NCBI GenBank assembly: GCA_905182985.1
Contig: CAJJDN010000043.1
Coordinates: forward strand, 394,276 to 458,275
Source: Paramecium sonneborni
Taxonomy: Eukaryota > Ciliophora > Oligohymenophorea > Peniculida > Parameciidae
Length of the DNA stretch: 64,000 nt
Reading direction: 5' to 3'
In this document: piece by piece, positions 24,149 to 37,769 of the stretch
How positions within the stretch are numbered: position 1 is the stretch's first letter
Layout: every line of letters starts with the position of its first letter
Notes under the pieces: generated by a model
Databases searched by the model: none
What the model saw: only the letters and a program-made list of their open reading frames with translations
Told to the model about the DNA's origin: nothing
Program-made: the position numbers and the translations under genes

Positions 24149-27100
24149 ATGCCATTTTCCAGTTGTATATTTAATCACTCTAAACCAAAAAGGTTTCTCT
24201 TTATTTGGGAATCTTTTATATCTTAGGAGGGTAATTTTTATTTTACTAATCTCTCCTTTATACGTAGAATTAGTATTTATAGTAGGCATTACAAATTATT
24301 GGCATAATATAATATTAAGGAATATCAAATTAATTAGATCATAAACTTTTTAAGATATTGCAATCTACATTTTTATATTGATTAGCCTTATCCAGTGATG
24401 TTAACAAGTTCAATTTTATTTCTAGTATTGATTGGTTTTATTTTGGTCTTTTTGCTCTCTTTACATGAACTGAAGAAAACTAACTTTCAAACTAAAGTAA
24501 TTAAAAAATGGTATGGAAAAGTAATATATGTATTTTAATTACAAAAAGGTTTTTATTAATACATTTGACTTTTTTGCACTCCTTGGATTTTATCCCATGA
24601 TGATAATATTTTTTTCGATTTTTAGATTTGTTTTTGAAATAGATCAAGATTAAGTAAATTAGAACATATTTATTGTATTGGCAATTTTTAGTTTGCTTTC
24701 AATTTTAGCAATTTTATTATTCTCTATCATTTATAGTATATTTTATTATAATGAATGGTTAAAGAAAAGAGATGGATTAACAAGAAAATAATGTTATTCA
24801 GTAGGAATACTGATATGTTTTAGATATTTAAATATAATATTTATAATATTCAGTTAGAAAGAGTGGAGTTAAGTATAATAAATAATTATTATAATAGATA
24901 TTTATCTTGTATTTTAATTTGATATCTAGTTTAATATTGATTTTTGTAATAATTAATAATTTAAACTTTTAACATTATTAAAGAATACAAATCAGATTTA
25001 TATTTACATAATCAATATTATTATATTTTTGTATATCTTTTAGTTAATGTATGCACTATTGGTTTGAAATAAAACCAGTTTTTGCATTAATTCTCCTTTA
25101 TGGATTAGTATTTACATTATTTAAGACTTTTTTAAGAGCATTATAAATAAAAGCATTTTTTAAAGTGACAAAAGATTTGAAATAATTGGAACTAAAAATA
25201 TAAGTATTTAGAGAGTTTTAGAAAACTAATTAAATAGTAAATAAGATAGGTGATTTGATTTATTTTGGACACATTTATCATCATTTAGCAAATAAATGTA
25301 GGAATTAATATTCAGAATTTGGTATGAGATGTTTTTGTACAATGAAAATAACATTTGATTCTAAATTATAAAAAGATATAAGAAAGACAATATAAGCGAT
25401 TAGAAATCATAGATCTAGTTTTACTAAGTTAATGATAAAATCATTATATGAGACTTTAATACAGGGTTAATAAAAAGATATAGAATTAAGATTTGTTTAT
25501 GCATAATTTTTATATTTTAAAATGAAGAATAAGATATAGGCATACGAATAAATAATGTAGATAAAAAATAAAAGAATGAGTATTCATTTATAATTAAGAA
25601 TGGCTTTGATGTCATCAATAGCAAAAGAAAATGTTAATGATTTAAATAGTTTAGCGTATCATAGTTTTTTAGATTTTGAATAAGTAGTAGATATGGAAGA
25701 GACAGTTTCTTATATTTATTAAGTAATAATAAGATTGTTAAGTTTATATTCTTCATTCTGGAGAAGATTGAATAGGAATCAATAAGTAGAAGAAATTCAA
25801 ATAGAAATCAATAAGGATATTGATTAAGAGATCAAAAATTGTAACAAATTATGGAAGAATCTAATTAAACATGAAGTTAGAGTAAAATAATAAGATGTAA
25901 TAATATCATTCTTAAATAAAAGACTAAAATGGAAATTTGTATATTTTTGGTATATTATAATTAAATTATGTAGGTATAGATTATTTATTTTAAATAAGAA
26001 AATAAGATTGACTCAAATAGAAAGTATAAGTTCAGCAACATTACATTAAGAAATAGTCAATGAAGACTCTGATAGTGATTATGACATTAAAGCTTATGAA
26101 TAGTTTAATAGTTCAAAACCATTTAATCATATGAGTTTAATTATTCATTCATTATTAAATGGATAAATACTTAGATGTAGTTAATCTTGTAAAGAATTAT
26201 TAGAATTTGACAATTTAAAATCAATTTCATAATTGATACCTGAAGTTTTATAGAGAAATCATTAAAATGCAATTAAACAATTGCTTTATTATGGAAAAAG
26301 TAGAACTCTTTATAAAAGTCGTAAGATATTTGTAAGACATGCTTAAGGATATGTAATATAAGCAAGAAAGTACTTAAAATGGAGTTTAGATTAATCAAAT
26401 TAAATTAATTTTATAACTATGATCAGACCAATTATTAGATTAGAACAAATTAATTATATTATATTAAATGGAGATTGGGAAGTAGATGCTGTAACTAAAC
26501 CTTTATTTAAAGTTTTGGATTAAAAAATTTGTTTACTCTTACTTTGTACAGGTCTATTTCAATTTTCTAAATTTGCACATTACTTAGATTCTGATGATAT
26601 TACTAGATTTAAATTAACTTAAAAATCAAGATCTCTTAATATGACATAATCTAAGTTTTATAATTAGATTGACTCCATTAATTAGAATAATTTAACTAAT
26701 TCATAGAAAGCAAAAGTTATTGAAAAATAATAAATGGAATCTGATGATTAATTGTTTACTTTTTTTGGAGAAGATAATATTGAATATTTTAATACTGATA
26801 ATACATTTACAAATAAAAGAATCTTTAAAATGGTTGATGAATAACATGTTAAATTAACATTGAGAATACCAAGAAAAATTCATTAACTTAGCTAAGAATA
26901 TGAATAATTAAAAATATCTACATTTTAAGATGCTATCTAACAAACTGGAACTACTAATACTTTATACAAATAAAAAACAAGACTTATTTTTAGAAATAAT
27001 GATAACAAAATTAAAATTAATAAATTGTTACTCTTTCGAAGATTATATGATTTTAATCAAAGAGTTATGAAAATTATGTTTGATAATTTAAAAGATCTTT

Positions 27101-30100
27101 TTGATAAATATTGTTCATAAAATAGATTGCTTGAAAAAATTATTAAATTAGATGCCACTATCCTTTTTACTAAAACTATTTCCATGGATAAATCTACCAT
27201 TATTAAAATTAACAAATACGAGATATTTGAGTATCATCAACGATAATTTCGAGAAGTTATTCTTATTTGTTATTTTTAGACACACAATGTCCTTGCTGAA
27301 TCTCGAATGAAGCAATCAAGACCAACTCTAGTAGAAATATATATGGATCCAAGAATTTTTGGTATTCATTAATAAGGTACAATGCATATTTTATTATAAA
27401 CTAATTAGTAAATAATTCAGAAGTTGATTCTAATAGAATAGACTAAAACAAATCATTTCTAACTGAAGGATAAATTTTTCCTGAATTTGTTTAATATCAT
27501 CCTACTGAAGTAACACTCAAACATGAAAATAACATCTTCTTCAAATAAGATAATAACAAAGTCAGTAAAAATATAAAAGAAATGAGCTTTTTCATCTTCT
27601 TTAATAGAATAATGATTTTTACTCTGTATTTATTAGCAGGAATTGCTTTTGTAAAAGGACCTTCCTTAACTCAACATGCTAAGATTTATTCTGAGGTAAA
27701 ATTAGAATTATAATACAGATTTAATAACTCCAATAAATTTCTAGGTTATCTTTATGTATTATCCAAACTTACGAATATGCTTTAGATATTTATCTATTTG
27801 ATTAATAAAATTCAACCGACATTGATATGCAACATTATTTACAACAAAAATCGAATCTCCTTTAATAATAAAGTCAATTTATTAATGAATCATTAAAGGG
27901 TTAAGAGTTTATTGAAATCTTATTTGGATATTAAATGCTTGATTAACCTATTAGTGATTTAGTTGCTTAATTTATGGCTATATTAAACTAATGGCATAAA
28001 TCTGATTGGTAAGTTATCAATTCTTAATTTAATATGTTAGATGAATTTAGATCAATCATAATTCCACATATTTAATCAGGGTTACTAGATTGTTATTCAT
28101 AACAATATAATAATTAAATGAATAGATTAATGGAATATCAATAATTTGCAATATTTGAAATAGTTATTACAATATGTTTAACTTTATTCTTTGTTATAGC
28201 AAATTAATGTTTGATTTTGAATGTAATCAAAAAAAATTAAGTATTTATATATTTGAAATAGACTATCATTAAATCTTTCCATTTATTATCAAAATAATAG
28301 ATTGCAACATCTATTTAATATATAGCTTGGTTAAAACTTCAGTTGAAATTTTTAATTGATTTAGAAACCATGAAGTTTTTGAATTAAAAAACAACATAAA
28401 TATCTAATTGTGATGTATTGACAAAATATGATAATTAAGAATAAAGTGTGTAAATAAATACAAAAACTAATTCATATATANCAATGCATATTTTATTATA
28501 AACTAATTAGTAAATAATTCAGAAGTTGATTCTAATAGAATAGACTAAAACAAATCATTTCTAACTGAAGGATAAATTTTTCCTGAATTTGTTTAATATC
28601 ATCCTACTGAAGTAACACTCAAACATGAAAATAACATCTTCTTCAAATAAGATAATAACAAAGTCAGTAAAAATATAAAAGAAATGAGCTTTTTCATCTT
28701 CTTTAATAGAATAATGATTTTTACTCTGTATTTATTAGCAGGAATTGCTTTTGTAAAAGGACCTTCCTTAACTCAACATGCTAAGATTTATTCTGAGGTA
28801 AAATTAGAATTATAATACAGATTTAATAACTCCAATAAATTTCTAGGTTATCTTTATGTATTATCCAAACTTACGAATATGCTTTAGATATTTATCTATT
28901 TGATTAATAAAATTCAACCGACATTGATATGCAACATTATTTACAACAAAAATCGAATCTCCTTTAATAATAAAGTCAATTTATTAATGAATCATTAAAG
29001 GGTTAAGAGTTTATTGAAATCTTATTTGGATATTAAATGCTTGATTAACCTATTAGTGATTTAGTTGCTTAATTTATGGCTATATTAAACTAATGGCATA
29101 AATCTGATTGGTAAGTTATCAATTCTTAATTTAATATGTTAGATGAATTTAGATCAATCATAATTCCACATATTTAATCAGGGTTACTAGATTGTTATTC
29201 ATAACAATATAATAATTAAATGAATAGATTAATGGAATATCAATAATTTGCAATATTTGAAATAGTTATTACAATATGTTTAACTTTATTCTTTGTTATA
29301 GCAAATTAATGTTTGATTTTGAATGTAATCAAAAAAAATTAAGTATTTATATATTTGAAATAGACTATCATTAAATCTTTCCATTTATTATCAAAATAAT
29401 AGATTGCAACATCTATTTAATATATAGCTTGGTTAAAACTTCAGTTGAAATTTTTAATTGATTTAGAAACCATGAAGTTTTTGAATTAAAAAACAACATA
29501 AATATCTAATTGTGATGTATTGACAAAATATGATAATTAAGAATAAAGTGTGTAAATAAATACAAAAACTAATTCATATATAGGATCAAATCATTGGCTT
29601 TAAATAAAAGTAATATTATTTTAATGATTATAGGTAACTTTTATGATGTATTATTTTTTATCCAGCATGATTATATCATCTTTTTTTTTCTATTATTTAG
29701 TATTCTTACAAGACTTTTAAAGTGGAGCTTTGTCAATATTTAATGAGAATTAATTTGTAAAGAATCCACATCATCTTTATTCTATGGTGAGCATAAAAGA
29801 ACTCTACATCTATTAATACATTAATAATTCAAATTAATTTATAAAATAAATTAAATAAAATGTTGAAAAGTTTATTGATTAAATTGATGATGAATCTAAT
29901 GAAATTTATTAGACTAATATCGATGAAGTATTTTAAATGTTTTATGGAAACTATTGTGAACTTCTATTAGGTTTAATTTTGATTTAACTTTAGAATTATC
30001 TCCAAATACAACAATAAATGAATATGATCAATGTAAATATAAATTAAGTGGAGCATTTACAAGAGGATTAAATTAATATTATTTATTATTGAGTCAAATA

Positions 30101-30514
30101 GCTTTATCTCTAATAAATCCAAATGACACTAGGTATGATTAACCAAATATAAATACTATATTTGAATTTAGTGAAGTAATTAATAAATATATAATATTAG
30201 GTCTAAGAAAATGCTTATGAAATTGAACAATTAACTCTAAAGATATGGTGTGACTAGTACTTTATATATGCAGATGATGAAATGTATTTAGATATACTTT
30301 TAATGTAATATATATGTTAATGATTAGTTGTTTAATGATATTTTTTACTTCTACTTTATATGCATTATTTATTGAACTTATCTTAGTTAAAAAATTAAAA
30401 ATAAATTATAAATAGGCACTAAAATATATTCATAGATATTATTCAAATGAAGTTTTGAATAATTAAAAAAATATAAGAGCAAGATTTATTAGAGAAGGAT
30501 TTATTCATAAATGA
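24149..30514 (+). CDS. very large multi-pass membrane protein (TmcB-like, TPR-like middle); contains an assembly duplication
   Basis: About 1,700 residues when one copy of the 1,101-bp duplication and the N at 28481 are removed. Order: an N-terminal half with about 6-8 membrane helices (24380-25130), a cysteine-containing segment (GMRCFCTMK, about 25325), long helical TPR-like repeats (about 25420-26100), a charged PAS-like region (26100-27350), and a C-terminal half with at least four membrane helices (for example about 27590, 28160, 29640 and 30330). At least six short introns join the frame; the last are 25 nt (30178 region) and 23 nt (30304 region). Stop TGA is at 30512-30514. The plan resembles large ciliate proteins annotated as TmcB-like; sensing or transport is plausible but not shown. 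Collapsing the duplicate gives a continuous frame across the join. Confidence 0.7.
27380..28480. repeat. 1,101-bp duplication, first copy
   Basis: Starts at CAATGCATATTTTATTATAA and ends at the single N (28481). It is identical as far as I can compare with 28482-29582. It lies inside the large membrane-protein gene. Confidence 0.93.
28482..29582. repeat. 1,101-bp duplication, second copy
   Basis: Exact copy of 27380-28480, directly following the N. The sequence after it continues the reading frame of either copy, as expected if one copy is an assembly error rather than biology. Confidence 0.93.
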
Positions 30515-30542
30515 AACAATAATAGTTTAAATACATAAATAT

Positions 30543-31876
30543 TCATCTTTTGACAACATGACTAGTTTTATTTTTACCTTAATTGACATGAACAATAATT
30601 TTATCTTCATCTTTTTTTACATGTTATAAGGAACTAACTTTATCTTAAAGCTCTCTATTTCTACTACGTAACAAATCTTCAAGTTATTTTACTTTAGCTA
30701 AGAGAATCTCATAATTACGTTATCTATTTATAATAATATTAAATACAAATCATCTCTTTCATTTTAAGAGTCTTCCAATTAAATTTTAAGATTAGTAATT
30801 ACTTATTATAATTCTACAATCTTTCTTTTTAAAATTCTAATTTCTTCAATTAATTCTTCATCTTCAGATTCGCTTTCTATCTTCTTTTAAACATTTTATT
30901 AAACAACAATTGGTTATCTAGCAGGTACTCTTTCTCTTATTATTCTTTCAACTGGAACAATCTTTTCAATTTCTATAATTCTTTCAATAGGTTTTTCTAC
31001 AATCACTTATTATGGAACATGTTAAATAACTGTTTAAACTTTATCCTTCTTCTTTGCCAATTTTGCATCTTTTATTCTAATTTCTCTCTCTAATTATTCA
31101 ATTCTTTATTCTAATATTCTATCTCTAGATGGTGAATGATCTATTATTTAAGGTTTAATTGATTCCATGTGTTCTAATCTCTTACATTTTGATTTCCATT
31201 CTTCACATTCATAAGTTTTCTCTTATAATTATTGTTTTATTTTCTATTTAATTAATTAATATATTATATACTTCTAATTCAAATAAAATTTGTTGATATT
31301 TTTCATCAAATTGAGCTAATTGAATTTTTAATTTATAAATTTGATCTTCCAAAGATTTCTTTTCAAATTAAAATTCTTAAAGCAATATTTATTTTTATTA
31401 ATTCTAAAATAATAATATTATATTACTAATTCTTTATTCAATCTTTCTCTCCAAAATTATTCTTATTCATTTAATTTCTAAATATGAAAGTTATTTTAAT
31501 TTTCCATTTCTTATTTATAATATTTAATTTTATCCTTTTTTTTGAATACCACTTCTTTTAATTTTTAATTTTCTGCTTAAACTTATTGTAATGTATGTTC
31601 TGCTGCTTATAATTTTTATGTCAATGCATTTATTTAAGAATCTTTTTAGCTAATTTATGGTTCATATTATTGAACCAATTCATTTAAAGATTTTTACTAT
31701 TAAATTATGAATAATATTTTACTAAAATTCTTTCACTCTCTGATAGTAGATTAATTTTTAATTCTTCAATATCAATATGATATCTATCCTCCAATTCCAT
31801 CAATTACATTCTCAATTATTCTCTCTCATTAATAATAGCTCCATTAATATCAGGTTAAGTGGTCTATACCAAGCAT
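30543..31876 (-). CDS. coiled-coil protein
   Basis: About 430 residues, dominated by Glu/Lys/Leu/Ile heptads. ATG at 31876 is followed by a two-codon exon and a 31-nt intron (GTATAG...GGAG), then NEREQLRMQLMELEDRY. The C-terminal part contains repeated VPxERI-type segments (about 30900-31020) and ends in a basic tail at TGA 30545-30543. No membrane or enzymatic motif is present. It converges on the large membrane-protein gene with 28 bp between stop codons. Internal introns were not all placed. The function is unknown; a cytoskeletal role is the usual guess for such proteins. Confidence 0.65.
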
Positions 31877-31922
31877 TATTATTATGTCACACATTAAGTT
31901 AAAGGAATATGACATTATTAAT

Positions 31923-32381
31923 ATGGTTAACAAGTTGGATAATACATTCGTTAAAAATTAAATTAATTAATAAATATTCATATCAACTAAACTTACTATT
32001 ATAAATAAATACTATACTTTTTAATAAAATAGTTATCGTAATATCAGCATTATGATGATTCTGTTGAATCTTAGAATTATTTAAACATTAACATTTACAA
32101 TATAATAATATTGTAATGATTCAGATATTTCTGAAGATTCATTATATACAAATCAATAAAATGTTGAAGGATAACATAGATTTAAATGTAGAATATAAAA
32201 ATTAAATTCTTAAGATGAATCATATAATGTTAAAAAATCATATAAAAAAACAAATGGTCAATTAGAGCCATACTATTTGAGATTCTTAGTAAGCCATAAA
32301 AGTAGATATCAGATGTATTCAAAGATATTGCTTAATTTAAACAATATAGCTTTTTTTTAAAGTCCTTATCCTTGTAATTGA
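31923..32381 (+). CDS. short hypothetical ORF, uncertain
   Basis: A frame without TGA runs from ATG 31923 to TGA 32379-32381, about 150 residues. The second half is hydrophilic and coding-like (NDSDISEDS, then KKSYKKTNGQ and YYLRFLVSHKSRYQ). The first half is less convincing, and another frame (YDDSVESQNYL, about 32050) looks better locally, so an unplaced intron or a frameshift is possible. No domain is recognised. It sits at the left edge of the decayed 32-41 kb stretch and could be a fragment. Confidence 0.35.
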
Positions 32382-33149
32382 GAAACTATATAAGATATTT
32401 GTATTCTCTCCTTACATTATTAATAATAAAATATCCTTGATTACTGCTGCATTTTAAATTATATATATTTTAGTGAATAATTCAAGAGGAAAATAATTTT
32501 TAAAATTCTTTTAGGTTGAGCAGTTAAAGAATTAAATAATTATAAAATTGAATAGAGTAGTTTATTAATACTTTAACAATACCTTGCATTTATTTGCGTT
32601 TTCTAATAAATCATTGAAATATCTCTAAATAGCATCAGAATTTAGATTATATCATAAAAAGGTTCTTCAATTCTCCCTCATTAAGCTTATTTTGAAACTA
32701 GATATTTTTCTAAATATGATTATGATTGAGTTCTGTCTTGACATCAGTATTTTAATGATTTAATTGAGAAATTTTTTAGCATTTTTATATATATAATTTT
32801 TTTATAACTTTAGGAATATAACTACATTAAATCTGAATTTTTTTGGATTATAGACTTAATCTCAAATGTTTTTAACAATTATTGTTTTATCTTCATCCAA
32901 AAATTTTTTCTTATTTAAGCAATTGCATACATAAAATAATATCCTAAATAAGTCTTTAAATTAGAAAGATTACATATTAATTTATTAATCAAGAGAAATT
33001 CAATATGTTATTTAAAAAATAATTCATGCATTCAGAAATAAGTTTTAAAATAGTTAATAAATTAATTAAATAAATTATAATTAGAACAAAAGAGTTATCT
33101 AATTTTTCGTAAAGTTGAATAATTTTGAATAAGATTAAAATTTACATCC
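32382..33149. other. AT-rich stretch with no supported gene
   Basis: No frame on either strand stays coding-like for more than about 30 codons. TGA codons are frequent in all frames. I see no repeat or hairpin. Confidence 0.5.
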
Positions 33150-33600
33150 TATTAGCAAAGCTTGTTAAAACCTGGGAAAATTCTTGTATGGCTAAATGTG
33201 GAGCCTAATACTCATTGTACTATTGTCCTAAGTTTAAAGTAGTAAAAAAACCCTGTAATTACTGAGAAGAGATATGTTGCAGGGATCTTTCATCATTTAA
33301 TAAATCCCTGATTTTTGAGTAAGAGGTACTACATTAATTAAATGATGTAATGATAAGTAGTGATTAAATTTATATTGAATTATTCTGGAGTTTTTCGGAA
33401 CAATATCAAAACGTCTTCAAACTAGATTCACAATCCATAAATCTTTTAAAAAATATTCCTTATTAAAGGAAACCGTTTTTGAAGCTTGATTCTAACGAAG
33501 TTAAAATTATATTTAAAATTTAATTTACTCTATTGACTAACCTCAAAATTCTTTTAATTATAAGTCTCTAGATTTAATTGAAATTTCTTATTTTAAAAAG
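33150..33600 (+). pseudogene. cysteine-rich ORF fragment with in-frame TGA
   Basis: The frame reads a hydrophobic lead (IYILLAKLVKTW), then a cysteine-rich segment with CMAKCG, YYCPKF, PCNY and ICCRD, then about 90 ordinary residues ending near KIIFKIQF. One in-frame TGA interrupts it immediately after PCNY (about 33260). There is no clear start. The cysteine cluster could have been an extracellular or zinc-binding domain. The rest of the original gene is not recognisable. Confidence 0.4.
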
Positions 33601-33694
33601 ATGAAATGGTTGGCACTAAAATAGACATCATAAATTTGATCATTTCAAAAATGATTTGAATTCATATTTTTAATATCTTAAGAACGCTTTATTG

Positions 33695-34797
33695 TAATTG
33701 CAAAATTATAGAACAAAATTTTAGTTATGCTTAGCCCATATTATCATGAATTAAAAAACAAATTTAATTCTTTAATTGTAAAAGAAATTAAAGCAAAGTA
33801 ATAAAATGATGATTAAGACGAGTGATTAAACTATTAGTTAAACATACTATCTATAACTTGAAATGATATCCTTAACACATATTCAGGAAAAAAATCTCAA
33901 ATAAAAAGCATCAAGATAATTCTTCCAACAATCAATTAGAGCTATTCTCAAAATGGATGCCATCAAATTTATCAAATAATTAAAAGTAGATATTTAAGGA
34001 TTTATAGATATTTTAGTCCTTTATTGATAATTCAGAGGTTTAAGCTACTTTACATCACGAAAATATTTTAAGCATTAAAAAAGGTTTATCTTTATTTATA
34101 TTAAAATGAGAAACAAGATGTTATACGCTGCTGTGTATTTAAATTCTTGGAATAATGTAAGGCATTTATTAAGAATTAAGTTTTGAAAGTCTTGATGGTA
34201 ATTATAAGTATTTATTTTATTTTAACAAGAATTTAATTGCAAAATGGGTACAATCTTCAAAATTAAAAGTAGAGATGTTAGATTTCATCTATCAATAAAG
34301 ATATTTAATATAGAAAATCAATATCATTTAATTTAAACTTTAGTACTGTTTTCAGAAATTATTAATTTGATTTCTTAACTAATATAAAATAATAAAACAA
34401 TATTGGGTATGTATTATAAGAGAGGAAGATTATAGAAAAAGTCTCCAAAGTTTTTAAAAATATTTAATAAGAATTAAGAATTAAAATTATATAGAGATAG
34501 ACTCTTTTTAGAGACTTTTAGTCATATAACAGTAAATTCTACTTTAAAGATACTTTTATCACTAAGGAAGCAATAAAGATTTAGAGGTGTTCCAAATTGA
34601 GTCTTTAATACATTTTTTTTTTAATTTATCAACAATAGGCTGGAATATTTACAGAATGACAATAGCTGAAATTAAGAATCTTAAAATACAAAGAAGGGTT
34701 CTAATTAAAATAAAAATCTTGTTTTAATAGTGGAAAAGAATTAACAAGAGATTCAAATCAATAAATCGTTTTGTAAGAGTCAGTCAATAATTTGGTT
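33695..34797. repeat. 1,103-bp duplication, first copy
   Basis: From TAATTGCAAAATTATAG to the single N at 34798. Identical, as far as I can compare, to 34799-35901. It contains several short coding-like stretches in different frames (for example WVQSSKLKVEMLDF and YKRGRLQKKSPKF), but no continuous gene. Confidence 0.93.
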
Positions 34798-34798
34798 N

Positions 34799-35901
34799 TA
34801 ATTGCAAAATTATAGAACAAAATTTTAGTTATGCTTAGCCCATATTATCATGAATTAAAAAACAAATTTAATTCTTTAATTGTAAAAGAAATTAAAGCAA
34901 AGTAATAAAATGATGATTAAGACGAGTGATTAAACTATTAGTTAAACATACTATCTATAACTTGAAATGATATCCTTAACACATATTCAGGAAAAAAATC
35001 TCAAATAAAAAGCATCAAGATAATTCTTCCAACAATCAATTAGAGCTATTCTCAAAATGGATGCCATCAAATTTATCAAATAATTAAAAGTAGATATTTA
35101 AGGATTTATAGATATTTTAGTCCTTTATTGATAATTCAGAGGTTTAAGCTACTTTACATCACGAAAATATTTTAAGCATTAAAAAAGGTTTATCTTTATT
35201 TATATTAAAATGAGAAACAAGATGTTATACGCTGCTGTGTATTTAAATTCTTGGAATAATGTAAGGCATTTATTAAGAATTAAGTTTTGAAAGTCTTGAT
35301 GGTAATTATAAGTATTTATTTTATTTTAACAAGAATTTAATTGCAAAATGGGTACAATCTTCAAAATTAAAAGTAGAGATGTTAGATTTCATCTATCAAT
35401 AAAGATATTTAATATAGAAAATCAATATCATTTAATTTAAACTTTAGTACTGTTTTCAGAAATTATTAATTTGATTTCTTAACTAATATAAAATAATAAA
35501 ACAATATTGGGTATGTATTATAAGAGAGGAAGATTATAGAAAAAGTCTCCAAAGTTTTTAAAAATATTTAATAAGAATTAAGAATTAAAATTATATAGAG
35601 ATAGACTCTTTTTAGAGACTTTTAGTCATATAACAGTAAATTCTACTTTAAAGATACTTTTATCACTAAGGAAGCAATAAAGATTTAGAGGTGTTCCAAA
35701 TTGAGTCTTTAATACATTTTTTTTTTAATTTATCAACAATAGGCTGGAATATTTACAGAATGACAATAGCTGAAATTAAGAATCTTAAAATACAAAGAAG
35801 GGTTCTAATTAAAATAAAAATCTTGTTTTAATAGTGGAAAAGAATTAACAAGAGATTCAAATCAATAAATCGTTTTGTAAGAGTCAGTCAATAATTTGGT
35901 T
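34799..35901. repeat. 1,103-bp duplication, second copy
   Basis: Exact copy of 33695-34797 immediately after an N. The same pattern as at 28481 marks it as an assembly artefact. Confidence 0.93.
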
Positions 35902-35929
35902 CTTTTAATTTAATCAGCTTGATTAGATT

Positions 35930-36850
35930 GAAATTCCCCTTATCTATTCTAAATAGATATTTATTAATACTAAAATTTAAAAAGGACTATTGTAAATAAT
36001 TTTTATTATGATTTATACTTCATCTGTATTTATTATAAGTTTTCCCAAATAGCTTGTAAGTCTTAAAAATCTTGAATTTAGTTTCTTCAAAAATTTAAGA
36101 GTATTTTTCAATTTATTTTTGATTTTTGAGATCTAAGAAAATTTAAAACCCTGGGCAATGGGCAAGACTAATCAATTTTGATCTTCTTTTACAAAAATGT
36201 ATTATTGATTCCTAATTATTTTCAAAAAATGTTCCAAAAATTTTATTAAAATTAGTGATTTTATATTTGATAAATTAGGTGAACTTTAATATACTGATAA
36301 TTACTCATAATTTGATAATTACTTCGATATATAGCTCTTATTGTTAAATCCTTCATTATATGCATCTAAATAGCATTTTCTGGCTTCGGAATTTTAATTC
36401 AAATACAATTAAAATTTCTCTTTAGTGAATCAGCTTAATTAAATTTAAATAATGATGTACCTTTCTTTACAATTTTAAAGGAGTGATTTTGAAAGAAACA
36501 ACCTGATTAAAACAAGCTTAATATTATTATAATTTATGTAGCAATTTATTTAAAATAATTTCAAATAGAGAATAACCTTTATTAAAGTGCATTTTTGTTC
36601 TTGTTACTCGATGTCTTATTATTGTAACAATTAGTTTTGATAATACTATCGCAACATTGAATTGCATCTTAAAATATATTCAATTTATTCACAGCTTTTA
36701 ATTAACTGAATTAATTGATAATGCAAGACCTAAATAATAATACTTCTGAGGAGTTAAAACCCATGTTGTTCCATGTCATATCATTATTAGAATTGATTAA
36801 GATGCCTTTTTCATAACACTAAATTGCATCTTAAGAAATTAACTCAATTT
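35930..36850 (-). pseudogene. tetratricopeptide-repeat gene relic
   Basis: The reverse strand contains clear TPR pieces: QDAIQCYEKGILIN followed by NDMTWNNMG (about 36740-36840), and FQDAIQCCDSIIKTN (about 36620-36680). They lie in different frames with no intron that joins them. Further left a charged frame (EARKCYLDAYNEG, about 36340-36400) continues but meets a TGA near 36178. TPR genes are among the most numerous families in Paramecium, and this one has decayed. Confidence 0.6.
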
Positions 36851-37769
36851 TCAATATATTTTATTCTAAAAATTAATATATATTTTATTAATAAAAGTAG
36901 CTATAATAACTAAGAAGTTATATCTGTCGACAATTTTCCTTTCTTAACAAAGAATTTTACACTCTCATTAGTTATAAATTTTAAGTAATTAAAAGATACG
37001 AAATTAAATTAGAGGAACCGAAACAGGAGCATTAAATCTATTAAATTTCGATAAAGTTATTTACTTCAACTTTACTTTTTCCGATTTATTGAGAATGAAA
37101 CTTTAGAAATAAAACTGCAATTATTCCCTTACTTTAGATAGAAAAGCTTTTTTTAAGTTAGATTAATTTATACTTAATAATTACCTGCATTTTGCTTTTA
37201 TTGTTGAACTGAAATTAATTTTGCTCTGTCTATATAGAAAAGTTAGAATTAAATTTAGTAGTACTATTAGATATAAATAAATAATAAAAACTCATAAGTC
37301 AGTTTAATTATTTAAGATTTCTGTATTAAAATTTAACTTCAAATTAATTTAAATCTATTTAAATAGTTTATTTGGATGTCAGTATTTTGAGATTCTAATT
37401 TTATAACAATTCTTTTCTGGTTCTACCATCATGTAAACTAGATTAATAACTAATGATAGATTGAGGTTCATTTAATAACAGAGTTTTAAATTTGGTTTAA
37501 ATCTAAATTCTCAAAAATAAATTCCTTTTAAGCCTATCAAGTAGCAATTTTATCAATTTCTATTTTTATAGGTTTTTGTTAATTGTTTTAAGAATAATTA
37601 ACTTTATTTAATTCAAGTAAATTATTTTAATCAGTATTGAAAGAAATAATTGATGATCTTTTATTATAATGTATAGCTATATAGATCTTAATAACATTAT
37701 TATAATAAAAATACCAATAGTAGCTTTAAGTAAATGTAACCAGTTTATGTTAATTGATTAATCTGTTTA
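36851..37769. other. AT-rich stretch with no supported gene
   Basis: Neither strand holds a frame of convincing length. Scattered TGA codons and shifting frames suggest further decayed DNA or long spacer, but no family can be named. Confidence 0.45.

Noticed and set aside
30543..31876. Coiled-coil gene as a myosin or kinesin tail
   Set aside because: No motor domain or motor-specific motif is present; heptads alone do not justify the name.
27380..35901. Two tandem repeats of about 1.1 kb as biological duplications or mobile elements
   Set aside because: The copies are identical, separated by exactly one N, have no target-site or terminal repeats, and removing one restores a gene; assembly artefact fits better.
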